A DNA stretch of 16,641 bases from CAZDGV01 sp964505195 (lineage in GTDB: Bacteria; Bacteroidota; Bacteroidia; Chitinophagales; Chitinophagaceae): NCBI GenBank assembly GCA_964505195.1, contig CAZDGV010000033.1:1-16641 (forward strand), in the 5' to 3' direction. Under the pieces are notes generated by a model. That model searched no databases. It was not told the DNA's origin and was given only the letters and a program-made list of their open reading frames with translations. Made by a program: the position numbers and the translations under genes. Positions 7,156 through 14,631 of the stretch are shown here, in pieces; the stretch's first letter is position 1, and each line of letters starts with the position of its first letter.

Positions 7156-10100
7156 ATGAAACAACGACCCCTACTCCCCGCCTTATTTGCGCTGATACTG
7201 CTTACTGCCTGCAATCGTCAGCAGCCCCTTTTTCGCCTGGTACCTGCTGAAGAAAGCGGCATTACCTTTCGAAACGATATCAAAGAAGATGAGCGTTTCA
7301 ATATCATCAATTACGAATACATCTACAATGGCGGCGGCGTAGGCGTGGGCGATTTCAACAACGATAGTTTGCCCGACATCTATTTTGTAGGTAATATGAC
7401 GCCCCATAAATTATATCTGAACCGGGGCAATATGAAATTTGAAGATGTGTCGGAAAAAAGCGGCATCACGGCTTTGCAACGCTGGACACGCGGGGTGAGT
7501 TTGGTAGACATCAACAACGACGGTTTACTCGATGTATATGTTTGCAATGCGCTTTTTCAACCGGGCAAAGAGCGACGTAATTTTCTTTACGTGAATCAGC
7601 GCATCGATCCCGCCACAGGCATTCCGCAGTTTAAGGAAATGGGTGAGGAATACGGACTGGCAGATACCAGTCATTCGCATATGGCTGCCTTTTTCGACTA
7701 TGATAACGACGGTGATCTGGATGTTTACTTGCTGGTGAACGAACTGGTGGAAAAATATCCCGGTGAATACCGACCCATCCGCACCGACGGCAGCATTCAA
7801 AATACCGATCGCCTGTTGCGCAACGACTGGAACGAAAGTTTGGGCCATGGCGTGTTTACCAATGTTTCAGCGACAGCAGGTATTACCTGGGAAGGATATG
7901 GACTAGGGGTGCAGATCACCGATATCAATAACGACGGATGGAAAGATGTATATGTAAGCAATGATTATCTCACCACCAACCTGCTGTACATCAACAACCG
8001 AAACGGCACATTTACCAATCAGTATGATTTGTATTTCAAACACAGCAGCTTAAATGCCATGGGCAATGATGTGGCAGATATCAACAACGACGGACTGCTC
8101 GATGTGGTAGAACTGGATATGGCTGCGGAAGACAATCACCGTCTAAAACTCATGCTGAATGCCATCGACTATCAAACCTTACAGGCCTACGATTATTACG
8201 GATACAATTTTCAAAGCGTACGCAATATGCTGCAGGTAAATATGGGTCCGCGGGTGTTGCGAAACGACAGCATTGGTCCACCTGTATTTGCCGAGATCGG
8301 CAATTTTGCCAATATCGCCAGGACCGACTGGAGCTGGGGGCCCTTGCTGGCAGATGTGGATAACGACGGATGGCGCGATCTGATGGTTTCCAACGGTTTT
8401 CCCCGCGATGTGTCGGATCAGGATTTTATCGCCTACCGCAACAATACCGCACCCAATACGCCCAACAGTGTGATTCTGCAACAGATTCCTGAAATCAAAA
8501 TCTCGAATTATATCTACCGCAACAATGGTGATCTCAGCTTCAGCGATCAAACCCTTGCATGGGGTTGGGATCAACCTAGCTTTTCCGCCGGCATGGCATA
8601 TGCCGATTTTGATCGGGATGGCGATTTAGATGTGGTGATCAACAACACCAATATGGAAGCATCGCTGCTGGAAAATACGCTGAGCGATCAAAAGAAGACA
8701 ACCAATCACTATCTGCAAATTCAACTGCAGGGCGATGAAAAAAATATTCAGGCCATCGGTGCAATCACAACCGTTTTCTTCAACGGACAAAAACAAGTAC
8801 ATGAATACACGCCTTATCGCGGGTATATGTCAACCGTTGAAAACATGCTGCATGTAGGTTTAGGAACAGCATCCAAAGCAGATTCCTTGCACATCATCTG
8901 GCCGAACGGAAAATTCACCAGCATCAAAAATATCGCAGCAAACCAACGCATCACGCTACGCATGAGCGATGCAAAAGATTTTTCAGCAAGCGCTACTCCC
9001 CTCTTGGCAAGCAATAATTTGTTTACCGATATCACCGACAATCTCGGTTTCAGTTTTCTGCATACGGAAAGAGATTTCATTGATTTCAATGTGCAGAAAT
9101 TGCTACCGCACAAACTCTCTTCTTACGGACCCTCACTCGCAGCAGGCGATGTGAATGGCGATGGCAAAGACGATCTCATCATCGGCGGCAGCTATCCTAC
9201 GCCCACCCTGCTCATGCTGCAGCAGCCGAACGGAACTTTCCAACGTAAAACCATCGGAGACACCACTAAAACCAACTATTCCGACGACATGGGACTTTGC
9301 TTGTTCGATGCAGATAGCGACGGCGATCTGGATCTATACATCGCAGCAGGCGGATATGAATTTGAATATGGCTCGCCGGCCTATACCGATCGAATATGGA
9401 TCAACGACGGCAAAGGAAATTTCACGCTGGCAGAAGATGCCCTTCCAAATAACCTTGCAAGCAAGAGCTGTGTGAAAGCGGCCGACTTCGATGGTGATGG
9501 TGATCTGGATTTGTTTGTCGGCGGAAGAGTGATGCCGCATCGGTATCCCCTTGCCGAAAATGGTTATCTGCTACGCAACGACAGCAAGAACGGCTATGTA
9601 AAATTCACCGATGTAAGTGCTTCACAGGTGCCGGAAATGAAAGCGATCGGCTTGATTTGTGATGCTGTTTGGAGCGATTATGATAACGACGGCGATCCCG
9701 ACTTGCTGCTGGCAGGAGAATGGATGGCCCCAATGGTTTTTCAAAACAACGGAGGCAATCTCAAAAAAATCAAAACCGGACTGGAAGCGCAAACAGGCTG
9801 GTGGAACAGCATTACAGCAGCAGATTTAGACAACGACGGAGATATGGACTATGTACTGGGCAACTACGGAACGAATGGATTTTTTAAAGCCAGCAATGAA
9901 AGACCTGTTGGCATTTATGCAGGCGATTTTGATCAAACCGGCACACTGGATGCAGTATTCTCCAATTATATCCCTACCAAAATGCACGGGCAACAATGGC
10001 AAGAATACCCGGCCAATAACCGGGAGGATATGATTAAAGAAATGAGCTATATGAAAGGTCGGTTTACCGATCATAATCAGTATGCTGCTGCTACCATGGA

Positions 10101-10725
10101 ACAATTGTTAACAGCAGATGAACGCAAACAAGCACTGATTTTAAAAGCAAAGAATTTGAGTAGTTGCTGGATCGAAAACAAGGGCAAGGAAGGCTTTGTC
10201 ATGCACACGTTACCGGCCATGGCACAGTGGAGTCCGGTGTACGGCATTTGTGCCGATGATTTTGATGGCGACGGAAATCCGGATATCATTCTGAACGGAA
10301 ATGAATTTTCCATGAGCGCACATCTGGGCAGGCATGATGCGCTGAACGGATTACTGCTCAGCGGCGATGGCAAAGGTGGATTCCAAGCCAAATCTATTCT
10401 GGAAAGCGGCATTTTCATTCCCGGCAACGGAAAGGCCTTGCTGCAAATTACCATCAACGGTATGCCGGCTATAGCAGCTTCGCAAAATAATGGGCGACTC
10501 AAATTTTTCAAGCAGAAGAAGATAGCGGGAAAGCTGATTCAACCTAAAAGCAATGAAACCGCTGCCATTCTGCAACTAAAGAGTGGCAAGAAAAGAAGAG
10601 TAGAGCTCAGCTACGGCAGCAGTTTTCTTTCTCAATCGGCAAGAGGGCTTTGGATCAACGATGCAGTTGCAACTGTCACCTTCTTACAAAATCAACGCGC
10701 AACGCGCACTCTCAGCAATCTGTGA
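7156..10725 (+). CDS. FG-GAP/VCBS repeat lipoprotein with ASPIC/UnbV (CRTAC1-like) domain
   Basis: 1189 residues. The signal peptide ends in lipobox LLTAC (Cys19), so it is a lipoprotein, probably surface or periplasmic. At least thirteen FG-GAP/VCBS motifs of the form D-x-[DN]-x-D-G-x-x-D are visible. The first is GDFNNDSLPDIYFVG at about residue 62 and the last is DDFDGDGNPDIILNG at about 1033; they fall in two clusters, each able to form a calcium-binding beta-propeller. Between the clusters, residues about 516-602 match the ASPIC/UnbV domain (AIGAITTVFFNGQ, then YRGYMSTVENMLHVGLG and IIWPNGK). Proteins of this kind often mediate adhesion, glycan handling or assembly of partners; the exact role is unknown. 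It is followed after 2 nt by a vanadium-haloperoxidase-like lipoprotein, so the two are very likely translated from one mRNA. A TAAATTCG at 7141-7148 resembles a -7 element but is very close to the ATG. Confidence 0.9.
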   Translation: MKQRPLLPALFALILLTACNRQQPLFRLVPAEESGITFRNDIKEDERFNIINYEYIYNGGGVGVGDFNNDSLPDIYFVGNMTPHKLYLNRGNMKFEDVSEKSGITALQRWTRGVSLVDINNDGLLDVYVCNALFQPGKERRNFLYVNQRIDPATGIPQFKEMGEEYGLADTSHSHMAAFFDYDNDGDLDVYLLVNELVEKYPGEYRPIRTDGSIQNTDRLLRNDWNESLGHGVFTNVSATAGITWEGYGLGVQITDINNDGWKDVYVSNDYLTTNLLYINNRNGTFTNQYDLYFKHSSLNAMGNDVADINNDGLLDVVELDMAAEDNHRLKLMLNAIDYQTLQAYDYYGYNFQSVRNMLQVNMGPRVLRNDSIGPPVFAEIGNFANIARTDWSWGPLLADVDNDGWRDLMVSNGFPRDVSDQDFIAYRNNTAPNTPNSVILQQIPEIKISNYIYRNNGDLSFSDQTLAWGWDQPSFSAGMAYADFDRDGDLDVVINNTNMEASLLENTLSDQKKTTNHYLQIQLQGDEKNIQAIGAITTVFFNGQKQVHEYTPYRGYMSTVENMLHVGLGTASKADSLHIIWPNGKFTSIKNIAANQRITLRMSDAKDFSASATPLLASNNLFTDITDNLGFSFLHTERDFIDFNVQKLLPHKLSSYGPSLAAGDVNGDGKDDLIIGGSYPTPTLLMLQQPNGTFQRKTIGDTTKTNYSDDMGLCLFDADSDGDLDLYIAAGGYEFEYGSPAYTDRIWINDGKGNFTLAEDALPNNLASKSCVKAADFDGDGDLDLFVGGRVMPHRYPLAENGYLLRNDSKNGYVKFTDVSASQVPEMKAIGLICDAVWSDYDNDGDPDLLLAGEWMAPMVFQNNGGNLKKIKTGLEAQTGWWNSITAADLDNDGDMDYVLGNYGTNGFFKASNERPVGIYAGDFDQTGTLDAVFSNYIPTKMHGQQWQEYPANNREDMIKEMSYMKGRFTDHNQYAAATMEQLLTADERKQALILKAKNLSSCWIENKGKEGFVMHTLPAMAQWSPVYGICADDFDGDGNPDIILNGNEFSMSAHLGRHDALNGLLLSGDGKGGFQAKSILESGIFIPGNGKALLQITINGMPAIAASQNNGRLKFFKQKKIAGKLIQPKSNETAAILQLKSGKKRRVELSYGSSFLSQSARGLWINDAVATVTFLQNQRATRTLSNL

Positions 10726-10727
10726 AT

Positions 10728-12026
10728 ATGAAACTTACCTCGATGATTTTTGGGGCAATGATTTGCCTTATTGCCTGCAGTAAAAAACAAGCGCTGCCCG
10801 ACAGCAAAGCATTGCAGCATCAATGCATGAACGACCTTACGGATATCATTGTGCGCGATGTGGTATCTCCACCCGTCGCCAGTCGCATGTACGCTTATAC
10901 CAGTCTTGCTTATTACGAAGGCATTCGTCACCTGCAGCCCACTGCAGCATCGCTTACAGCGCAACTCAAGGGTTTTGAACAGATGCCGCTCCCCGAAAAA
11001 GCACAACCTTATCATTTTCCGCTGGTAGCCGCGCAAGCATTTTATCAAACAGCGCATGCGCTGGTTTTTTCGAAAGACAGCCTGCAGCAAAAACAAAAAA
11101 ATGCGATCGCAGCTTTCAAAAGCAGTTTAGATGAAGATGCTTTTGAAGCATCGCTTGCGCTGGGCGACAGCATTGCAGCAGTGATATTGCGACGCAGCAA
11201 AGCCGATGGATACAAGCAAACCCGCGGACTGCCCCGCTATCATGTGTACCGCGCTGAAGGAAGATGGTATCCTACCCCACCCGATTATATGGATGCCATT
11301 GAGCCCTACTGGAATCGTCAAAAGCCGCTGTTACTCGATTCAGCTGCTCAATGCAAAGTGCCTCCGCCTCCCGCATTTGATCTGCGCAATAAAGAAAGTA
11401 TTTTTTACAAAGAGATGATGGAAACAAAAGTAGCAGTAGAGCAACTGACACCCGAACAGGATAGCATTGCACGCTACTGGGATGATAATGCCTATGTAAC
11501 AGAACACAAAGGACATTTGGTGTACGCCACCAAGAAAACCACACCCGGCGGACATTGGATGGGCATCACATCTATCTTAAGCAAGCAGACAAAAGCAGAT
11601 GAAGTAAAAACAGCCAAAGCATTTGCACTCACTGCCGCAGCGATTTATGATGGCTTCATTGCCTGCTGGGATGAAAAGTACAGAAGCAACCGCATTCGTC
11701 CGGTTACCGTTATCCGCAATCATCTGCAAGCCGAGTGGTGGCCTATTCTTCAAACGCCTCCCTTTCCGGAGTATACGAGCGGACACAGTGTGATCTCCTC
11801 CGCTGCAGCAACGGTACTCACGCAATTATTCGGAGAAAACCTTGCCTTCACCGATACAACGGAGTTGCCTTATCTCGGCATGCAGCGTTCTTTTAGCTCT
11901 ATTCGCGCAGCAGCCGACGAAACCTGCATCAGCAGATTATATGGCGGCATTCATTTTCGCTCTGCTATAGAACAGGGAAAAAATCAGGGAAACGCAGTAG
12001 GTGCATTATATAATATGCTTCATTAA
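10728..12026 (+). CDS. Vanadium-dependent haloperoxidase / PAP2-superfamily lipoprotein
   Basis: 432 residues from the ATG at 10728, 2 nt after the preceding stop. The frame stays open upstream to 10650, but the signal peptide with lipobox LIAC (Cys17) begins at this ATG. All three active-site blocks of the vanadium haloperoxidase / acid phosphatase fold are present: Lys317 with Arg324-Pro (KYRSNRIRP), the SGHS block at 351-354 in PEYTSGHSVISS, and Arg403 with His409 in SRLYGGIHF. The first and third blocks bind vanadate or phosphate; the His of the second block is the usual acid-base residue. The fold supports either halide peroxidation or phosphomonoester hydrolysis, and sequence alone does not decide. 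Secretion as a lipoprotein next to an FG-GAP lipoprotein suggests an envelope-exposed pair. Confidence 0.88.
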   Translation: MKLTSMIFGAMICLIACSKKQALPDSKALQHQCMNDLTDIIVRDVVSPPVASRMYAYTSLAYYEGIRHLQPTAASLTAQLKGFEQMPLPEKAQPYHFPLVAAQAFYQTAHALVFSKDSLQQKQKNAIAAFKSSLDEDAFEASLALGDSIAAVILRRSKADGYKQTRGLPRYHVYRAEGRWYPTPPDYMDAIEPYWNRQKPLLLDSAAQCKVPPPPAFDLRNKESIFYKEMMETKVAVEQLTPEQDSIARYWDDNAYVTEHKGHLVYATKKTTPGGHWMGITSILSKQTKADEVKTAKAFALTAAAIYDGFIACWDEKYRSNRIRPVTVIRNHLQAEWWPILQTPPFPEYTSGHSVISSAAATVLTQLFGENLAFTDTTELPYLGMQRSFSSIRAAADETCISRLYGGIHFRSAIEQGKNQGNAVGALYNMLH

Positions 12027-12036
12027 TGAGGTAGCG

Positions 12037-12675
12037 TTACGTTTGTTCTTTTTCTGTAACTGCATTAAATATTTTACGCATGCGTTCCATCATTTCAGCG
12101 CTTTCTGTGGCAATGCGCTGCCAGCCATGCTCAGCATCTTCCTGCATATTATGCAAACGCAATTTCAGCGCAGCAAGATTTTCTTCCCAGCGCTTTTCCT
12201 GCAATTCCCAGTTGTGCTGCCATGCAAGTCGACCCCAACGATAGAGCAGCCATAGCAACATGAGTTTAAAAGCGAGTCGCTGCAAGCGGAAAGAAAGCGT
12301 TACGGATGCTTCTGAATGTTTTTTACCGCCTTTCAACAAATCTTGCAAATGTGCAGCACGATGCTGCAGTTGCAATAAGCGGTAGGCAACTGCTTCTCTT
12401 GTGCGGTCGTGCTTGCCGGCATCCAGCTCTGCTTCAAAAGCATCCATACTGGCATGCAGTTTTGAAAGCGTTTCATTAGAATAATCTTTTGCATTGTAGA
12501 GCTTCACGCGAAAAGCACGAATAACAGGCTTACACTCGGTTAAGATCGACTGATACGCATTGCCCTGAGCCAGTTCTTCTTTGAGTACCAATCGGCGAAA
12601 GTCTTGGATTTCGGTTTCAAGCGTTGCGAGCATTTCGGCTGCTCGATCGCCTGCGGAGGGTTTTAAAGTTAGCAT
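12037..12675 (-). CDS. Helical protein of unknown function
   Basis: 212 residues from the ATG at 12673-12675. The frame can be extended to a TTG at 12708, but that falls inside the likely promoter -7 element. The sequence is almost entirely predicted helix, rich in Glu, Lys, Arg, Leu and Ala, with coiled-coil-like stretches at about 10-35 and 155-205. One hydrophobic patch at residues 134-147 (LAFKLMLLWLLYRW) could be a short membrane or amphipathic helix, with basic residues on both sides. There is no signal peptide. I recognise no family. It is convergent with the haloperoxidase gene (10 bp apart) and divergent from the receiver–Crp regulator, sharing a 216-bp upstream region with it, so joint control is possible. 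Confidence 0.65.
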   Translation of the reverse strand: MLTLKPSAGDRAAEMLATLETEIQDFRRLVLKEELAQGNAYQSILTECKPVIRAFRVKLYNAKDYSNETLSKLHASMDAFEAELDAGKHDRTREAVAYRLLQLQHRAAHLQDLLKGGKKHSEASVTLSFRLQRLAFKLMLLWLLYRWGRLAWQHNWELQEKRWEENLAALKLRLHNMQEDAEHGWQRIATESAEMMERMRKIFNAVTEKEQT

Positions 12676-12700
12676 CTTATAATTTTTTTGCTTTAAACAC

Positions 12701-12731
12701 TTGCACAAATTAAATATTTACCCTTATTTTG
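12701..12731 (+). promoter_or_regulatory. Weak candidate promoter for the receiver–Crp regulator
   Basis: TTG (12701-12703), 20 bases, then TTATTTTG (12724-12731), one mismatch from TAnnTTTG. It overlaps the minus-strand promoter face to face. If used, the leader would be about 155 nt and would contain a hairpin (CCCAA 12822-12826 with TTGGG 12836-12840). Only moderately convincing. Confidence 0.28.
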
Positions 12732-12736
12732 TCAAT
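12706..12736 (-). promoter_or_regulatory. Promoter of the unknown helical protein gene
   Basis: On the minus strand, ATTG (12733-12736) is followed by 19 bases and TTAATTTG (12706-12713), one mismatch from TAnnTTTG. This places the transcript start near 12700 and leaves about 25 nt of leader before the ATG at 12675. Confidence 0.45.
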
Positions 12737-12891
12737 ACTGCTAATCATCTACTATACTGACGGGAATCATTAGCACCCCCAACCCGGAGAACTTCAGCTG
12801 CAACATCTGTTTCCATTAACACCCAAAGCCAGGCATTGGGATAGGATGTTTGTCGCACTAAAAAAGCAATTGAATAAAAAAGAATAACACC

Positions 12892-13953
12892 ATGCAAAAC
12901 AGAAAAATTTTACTAATCGACGACAACCGGGATCTGCGCGAAAACACCGCTGAAATTTTAGAAATGGCCAACTACACCGTACATGCTGCCGAAAACGGAA
13001 AAGAAGGTTTGAAACTGGTGAAAGCTACCATGCCGGATATTATTCTCTGCGATATTCTCATGCCCGAAATAGACGGATACGGCGTATTGCACTTGTTGCA
13101 AAAGGATGATGGACTAAAACATATTCCTTTTATTTTTCTTACCGGAAAATCAGAGCGACAGGACATTCGCAAGGGCATGGAAATGGGTGCAGATGATTAC
13201 ATCACCAAACCCTTCAGCAGCACGGAACTGCTCAATGCCATTGAAGCAAGACTTTTAAAAGCAGATGCAGACCGACAATTAGTTTCTACCACCACACCGG
13301 TAAAAAAAGAAGCGACGAGTTTACATGAAGAAATCAATCATCTCATCCGCGATCGAAATATCAATCGCTACAAAAAAAGACAATTGATTTATACGGAAGG
13401 AAATCATCCGTCGAAGCTATACTACATCATGAAAGGAAAAGTAAAAACCTTTAAAACCAGCGAAGACGGGAAAGATCTTGTGATGGATCTTTACAAGGCA
13501 GGGGATTTCCTGGGCTATATCGCCGTATTGGAGCAAAGCACGTACCGTGAAAATGCAGAGGCGATGGAAGAAACAGAGCTAGCCATCATTCCCAAAGAAG
13601 ATTTTGAGGAAACGCTGCAATACAGTCCGCTACTTTCCCGAAAATTCATTCAACTCCTGGCAAGTAATGTCAGCGAAAAAGAACAGCACCTGTTGAATAT
13701 TGCCTACAGCTCACTGCGTAAGAAAGTTGCCGAAGCGCTTATCATCATTCTTAAAAAATATGCGCAACCGGAATCATCCGATGGATTTACAATTGATATT
13801 ACGCGTGAAAATCTGGCAGCCATCGCCGGCACGGCAACGGAATCTTTAATCCGCACGCTGGGTGATTTTCGAAATGAACGCGTACTGGAAATTACCAATG
13901 GGATCATTACCATACGCGATAAGAAAAAGCTGCAGCAGCTTACCCATAACTGA
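12892..13953 (+). CDS. Response regulator: receiver domain fused to Crp/Fnr-type sensor and HTH
   Basis: 353 residues. Residues 4-122 are a receiver domain with acidic pair Asp10-Asp11, phospho-acceptor Asp54 (ILCDILMPE), Thr84 and Lys106 (ITKPF). After a linker, residues about 152-265 form a cyclic-nucleotide-binding-type beta-roll (LYYIMKGKVKTF, then AGDFLGYIAVL), and residues about 272-348 a Crp-type winged HTH (ITRENLAAIAGTATESLIRTL as recognition region). It should be a phosphorylation-controlled DNA-binding regulator. By my alignment to E. coli Crp, the cAMP-contacting Glu is Tyr209 and the Ser after the conserved Arg219 is Glu220, so classical cAMP binding is doubtful. There are no Fnr-type cysteines. 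No histidine kinase lies in the window. The next genes, on the opposite strand, are hsp20 and a baeRF-like gene, which are plausible targets. There is no Shine-Dalgarno; the leader before the ATG is A-rich. Confidence 0.9.
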   Translation: MQNRKILLIDDNRDLRENTAEILEMANYTVHAAENGKEGLKLVKATMPDIILCDILMPEIDGYGVLHLLQKDDGLKHIPFIFLTGKSERQDIRKGMEMGADDYITKPFSSTELLNAIEARLLKADADRQLVSTTTPVKKEATSLHEEINHLIRDRNINRYKKRQLIYTEGNHPSKLYYIMKGKVKTFKTSEDGKDLVMDLYKAGDFLGYIAVLEQSTYRENAEAMEETELAIIPKEDFEETLQYSPLLSRKFIQLLASNVSEKEQHLLNIAYSSLRKKVAEALIIILKKYAQPESSDGFTIDITRENLAAIAGTATESLIRTLGDFRNERVLEITNGIITIRDKKKLQQLTHN

Positions 13954-14004
13954 TATGAAGCCTAGTGCTGCACAATATAAGAGTGAACTATACTGAAGAT
14001 GCTT

Positions 14005-14038
14005 TAAAAATAAAACCCCTGCAGCTGAGCTACAGGGG
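14005..14038 (-). terminator. Rho-independent terminator of hsp20
   Basis: CCCCTG (14016-14021) pairs with CAGGGG (14033-14038), with an inner AGC/GCT stem and a 3-nt loop. On the minus strand the stem is followed by TTTTATTTTT. It starts 25 nt after the hsp20 stop. The plus strand has no T-run, so it serves hsp20 rather than the regulator gene. Confidence 0.8.
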
Positions 14039-14063
14039 CTAATGAAGCGGTGAGGCAAACCCG

Positions 14064-14510
14064 TTACCTTACCTCAATTTGCTGTACTGCTTCGGGCTTT
14101 ACCGCGTGCATGCGGGGCATCATCAGCTTCAAGATGCCGTCTTCATACTTCGCTTCAATTTTTTCTTTGCGCACTTCTTCCGGAATGGTGAAACTGCGAC
14201 TGAAACTGCTATAGTTATATTCTTTACGCGTATATCTTGCGTCTTTTTCTTCTTTCTGCTCTTCTTTCTCGCAGCTGATGGTTAACATATTTCCATCAAC
14301 ATCGATTTTAAAATCCTGTTTTTTCAGTCCGGGCGCCGCAATGGAAACCGTATAATGATCTTTATTTTCTACCACATTTACGGCTGGCACACTCAGCGTT
14401 CTTGCGAAAAATCCATTTTCTGCATCAAACCATTCATTCCAGGGTCTGAAAAAATCATCAAACAAATTCATCCTTTTCTCAAAAGGACGCATCAAAGCTT
14501 GGGTCGACAT
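14064..14510 (-). CDS. Small heat-shock protein, Hsp20/alpha-crystallin family
   Basis: 148 residues. This is an ATP-independent cytoplasmic holdase chaperone that binds unfolding proteins and forms oligomers. The N-terminal arm contains LFDDFFRPWNEWF, typical of bacterial Hsp20. The alpha-crystallin domain spans about residues 41-135, with VSIAAPGLKKQDF and the hallmark YEDGILKLMMPR. A C-terminal I-x-V (145-147) matches the oligomerisation anchor. The start is fixed by a perfect AAGGAGG 5 nt before the ATG, which is uncommon in this phylum and suggests strong translation. Upstream are two adjacent 11-bp palindromes and a TATAAT; downstream is a clear terminator. It lies between a receiver–Crp regulator and a baeRF-type gene, suggesting a stress or dormancy role. 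Confidence 0.95.
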   Translation of the reverse strand: MSTQALMRPFEKRMNLFDDFFRPWNEWFDAENGFFARTLSVPAVNVVENKDHYTVSIAAPGLKKQDFKIDVDGNMLTISCEKEEQKEEKDARYTRKEYNYSSFSRSFTIPEEVRKEKIEAKYEDGILKLMMPRMHAVKPEAVQQIEVR

Positions 14511-14515
14511 AATTT

Positions 14516-14522
14516 CCTCCTT
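14516..14522 (-). promoter_or_regulatory. Strong Shine-Dalgarno of hsp20
   Basis: AAGGAGG on the minus strand, 5 nt before the ATG, perfectly complementary to the 16S rRNA anti-Shine-Dalgarno. No other gene start in the window has one as good; most have none. Confidence 0.8.
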
Positions 14523-14527
14523 GTTTT

Positions 14528-14555
14528 ATTATATGATTGAATCATTGTTGAACAA
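14528..14555 (-). promoter_or_regulatory. Tandem palindromes and TATAAT upstream of hsp20
   Basis: On the plus strand TGATTGAATCA (14534-14544) and TTGTTGAACAA (14545-14555) are two perfect 11-bp palindromes, each centred on a single G, set back to back with no gap. On the minus strand TATAAT (14528-14533) follows directly, and TTGTTC at the far end lies 16 bp upstream of it, like a sigma70-type promoter. A regulator bound to the palindromes would cover the -35 and spacer. Symmetry is seen directly; promoter and operator roles are inferred. Confidence 0.5.
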
Positions 14556-14631
14556 ATGCAAAATACATTCAGCACGATAGGGTTTCAAAGAACGATGATC
14601 AAGCATTTGTATGTTTCTCATCAATGCTGCA

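Noticed and set aside
10077..10511. 144-codon minus-strand open frame
   Set aside because: Antisense to the final FG-GAP repeats; the repeated codon pattern of the real gene keeps this frame open by chance.
12676..12708. N-terminal extension of the helical protein to a TTG at 12708
   Set aside because: The TTG sits in the predicted -7 element, and the added residues (CKCLKQKNYK) look non-coding; the ATG at 12675 is preferred.
14016..14038. The same hairpin as a terminator for the receiver–Crp gene on the plus strand
   Set aside because: No T-run follows the stem on the plus strand; the T-run is only on the minus strand, downstream of hsp20.
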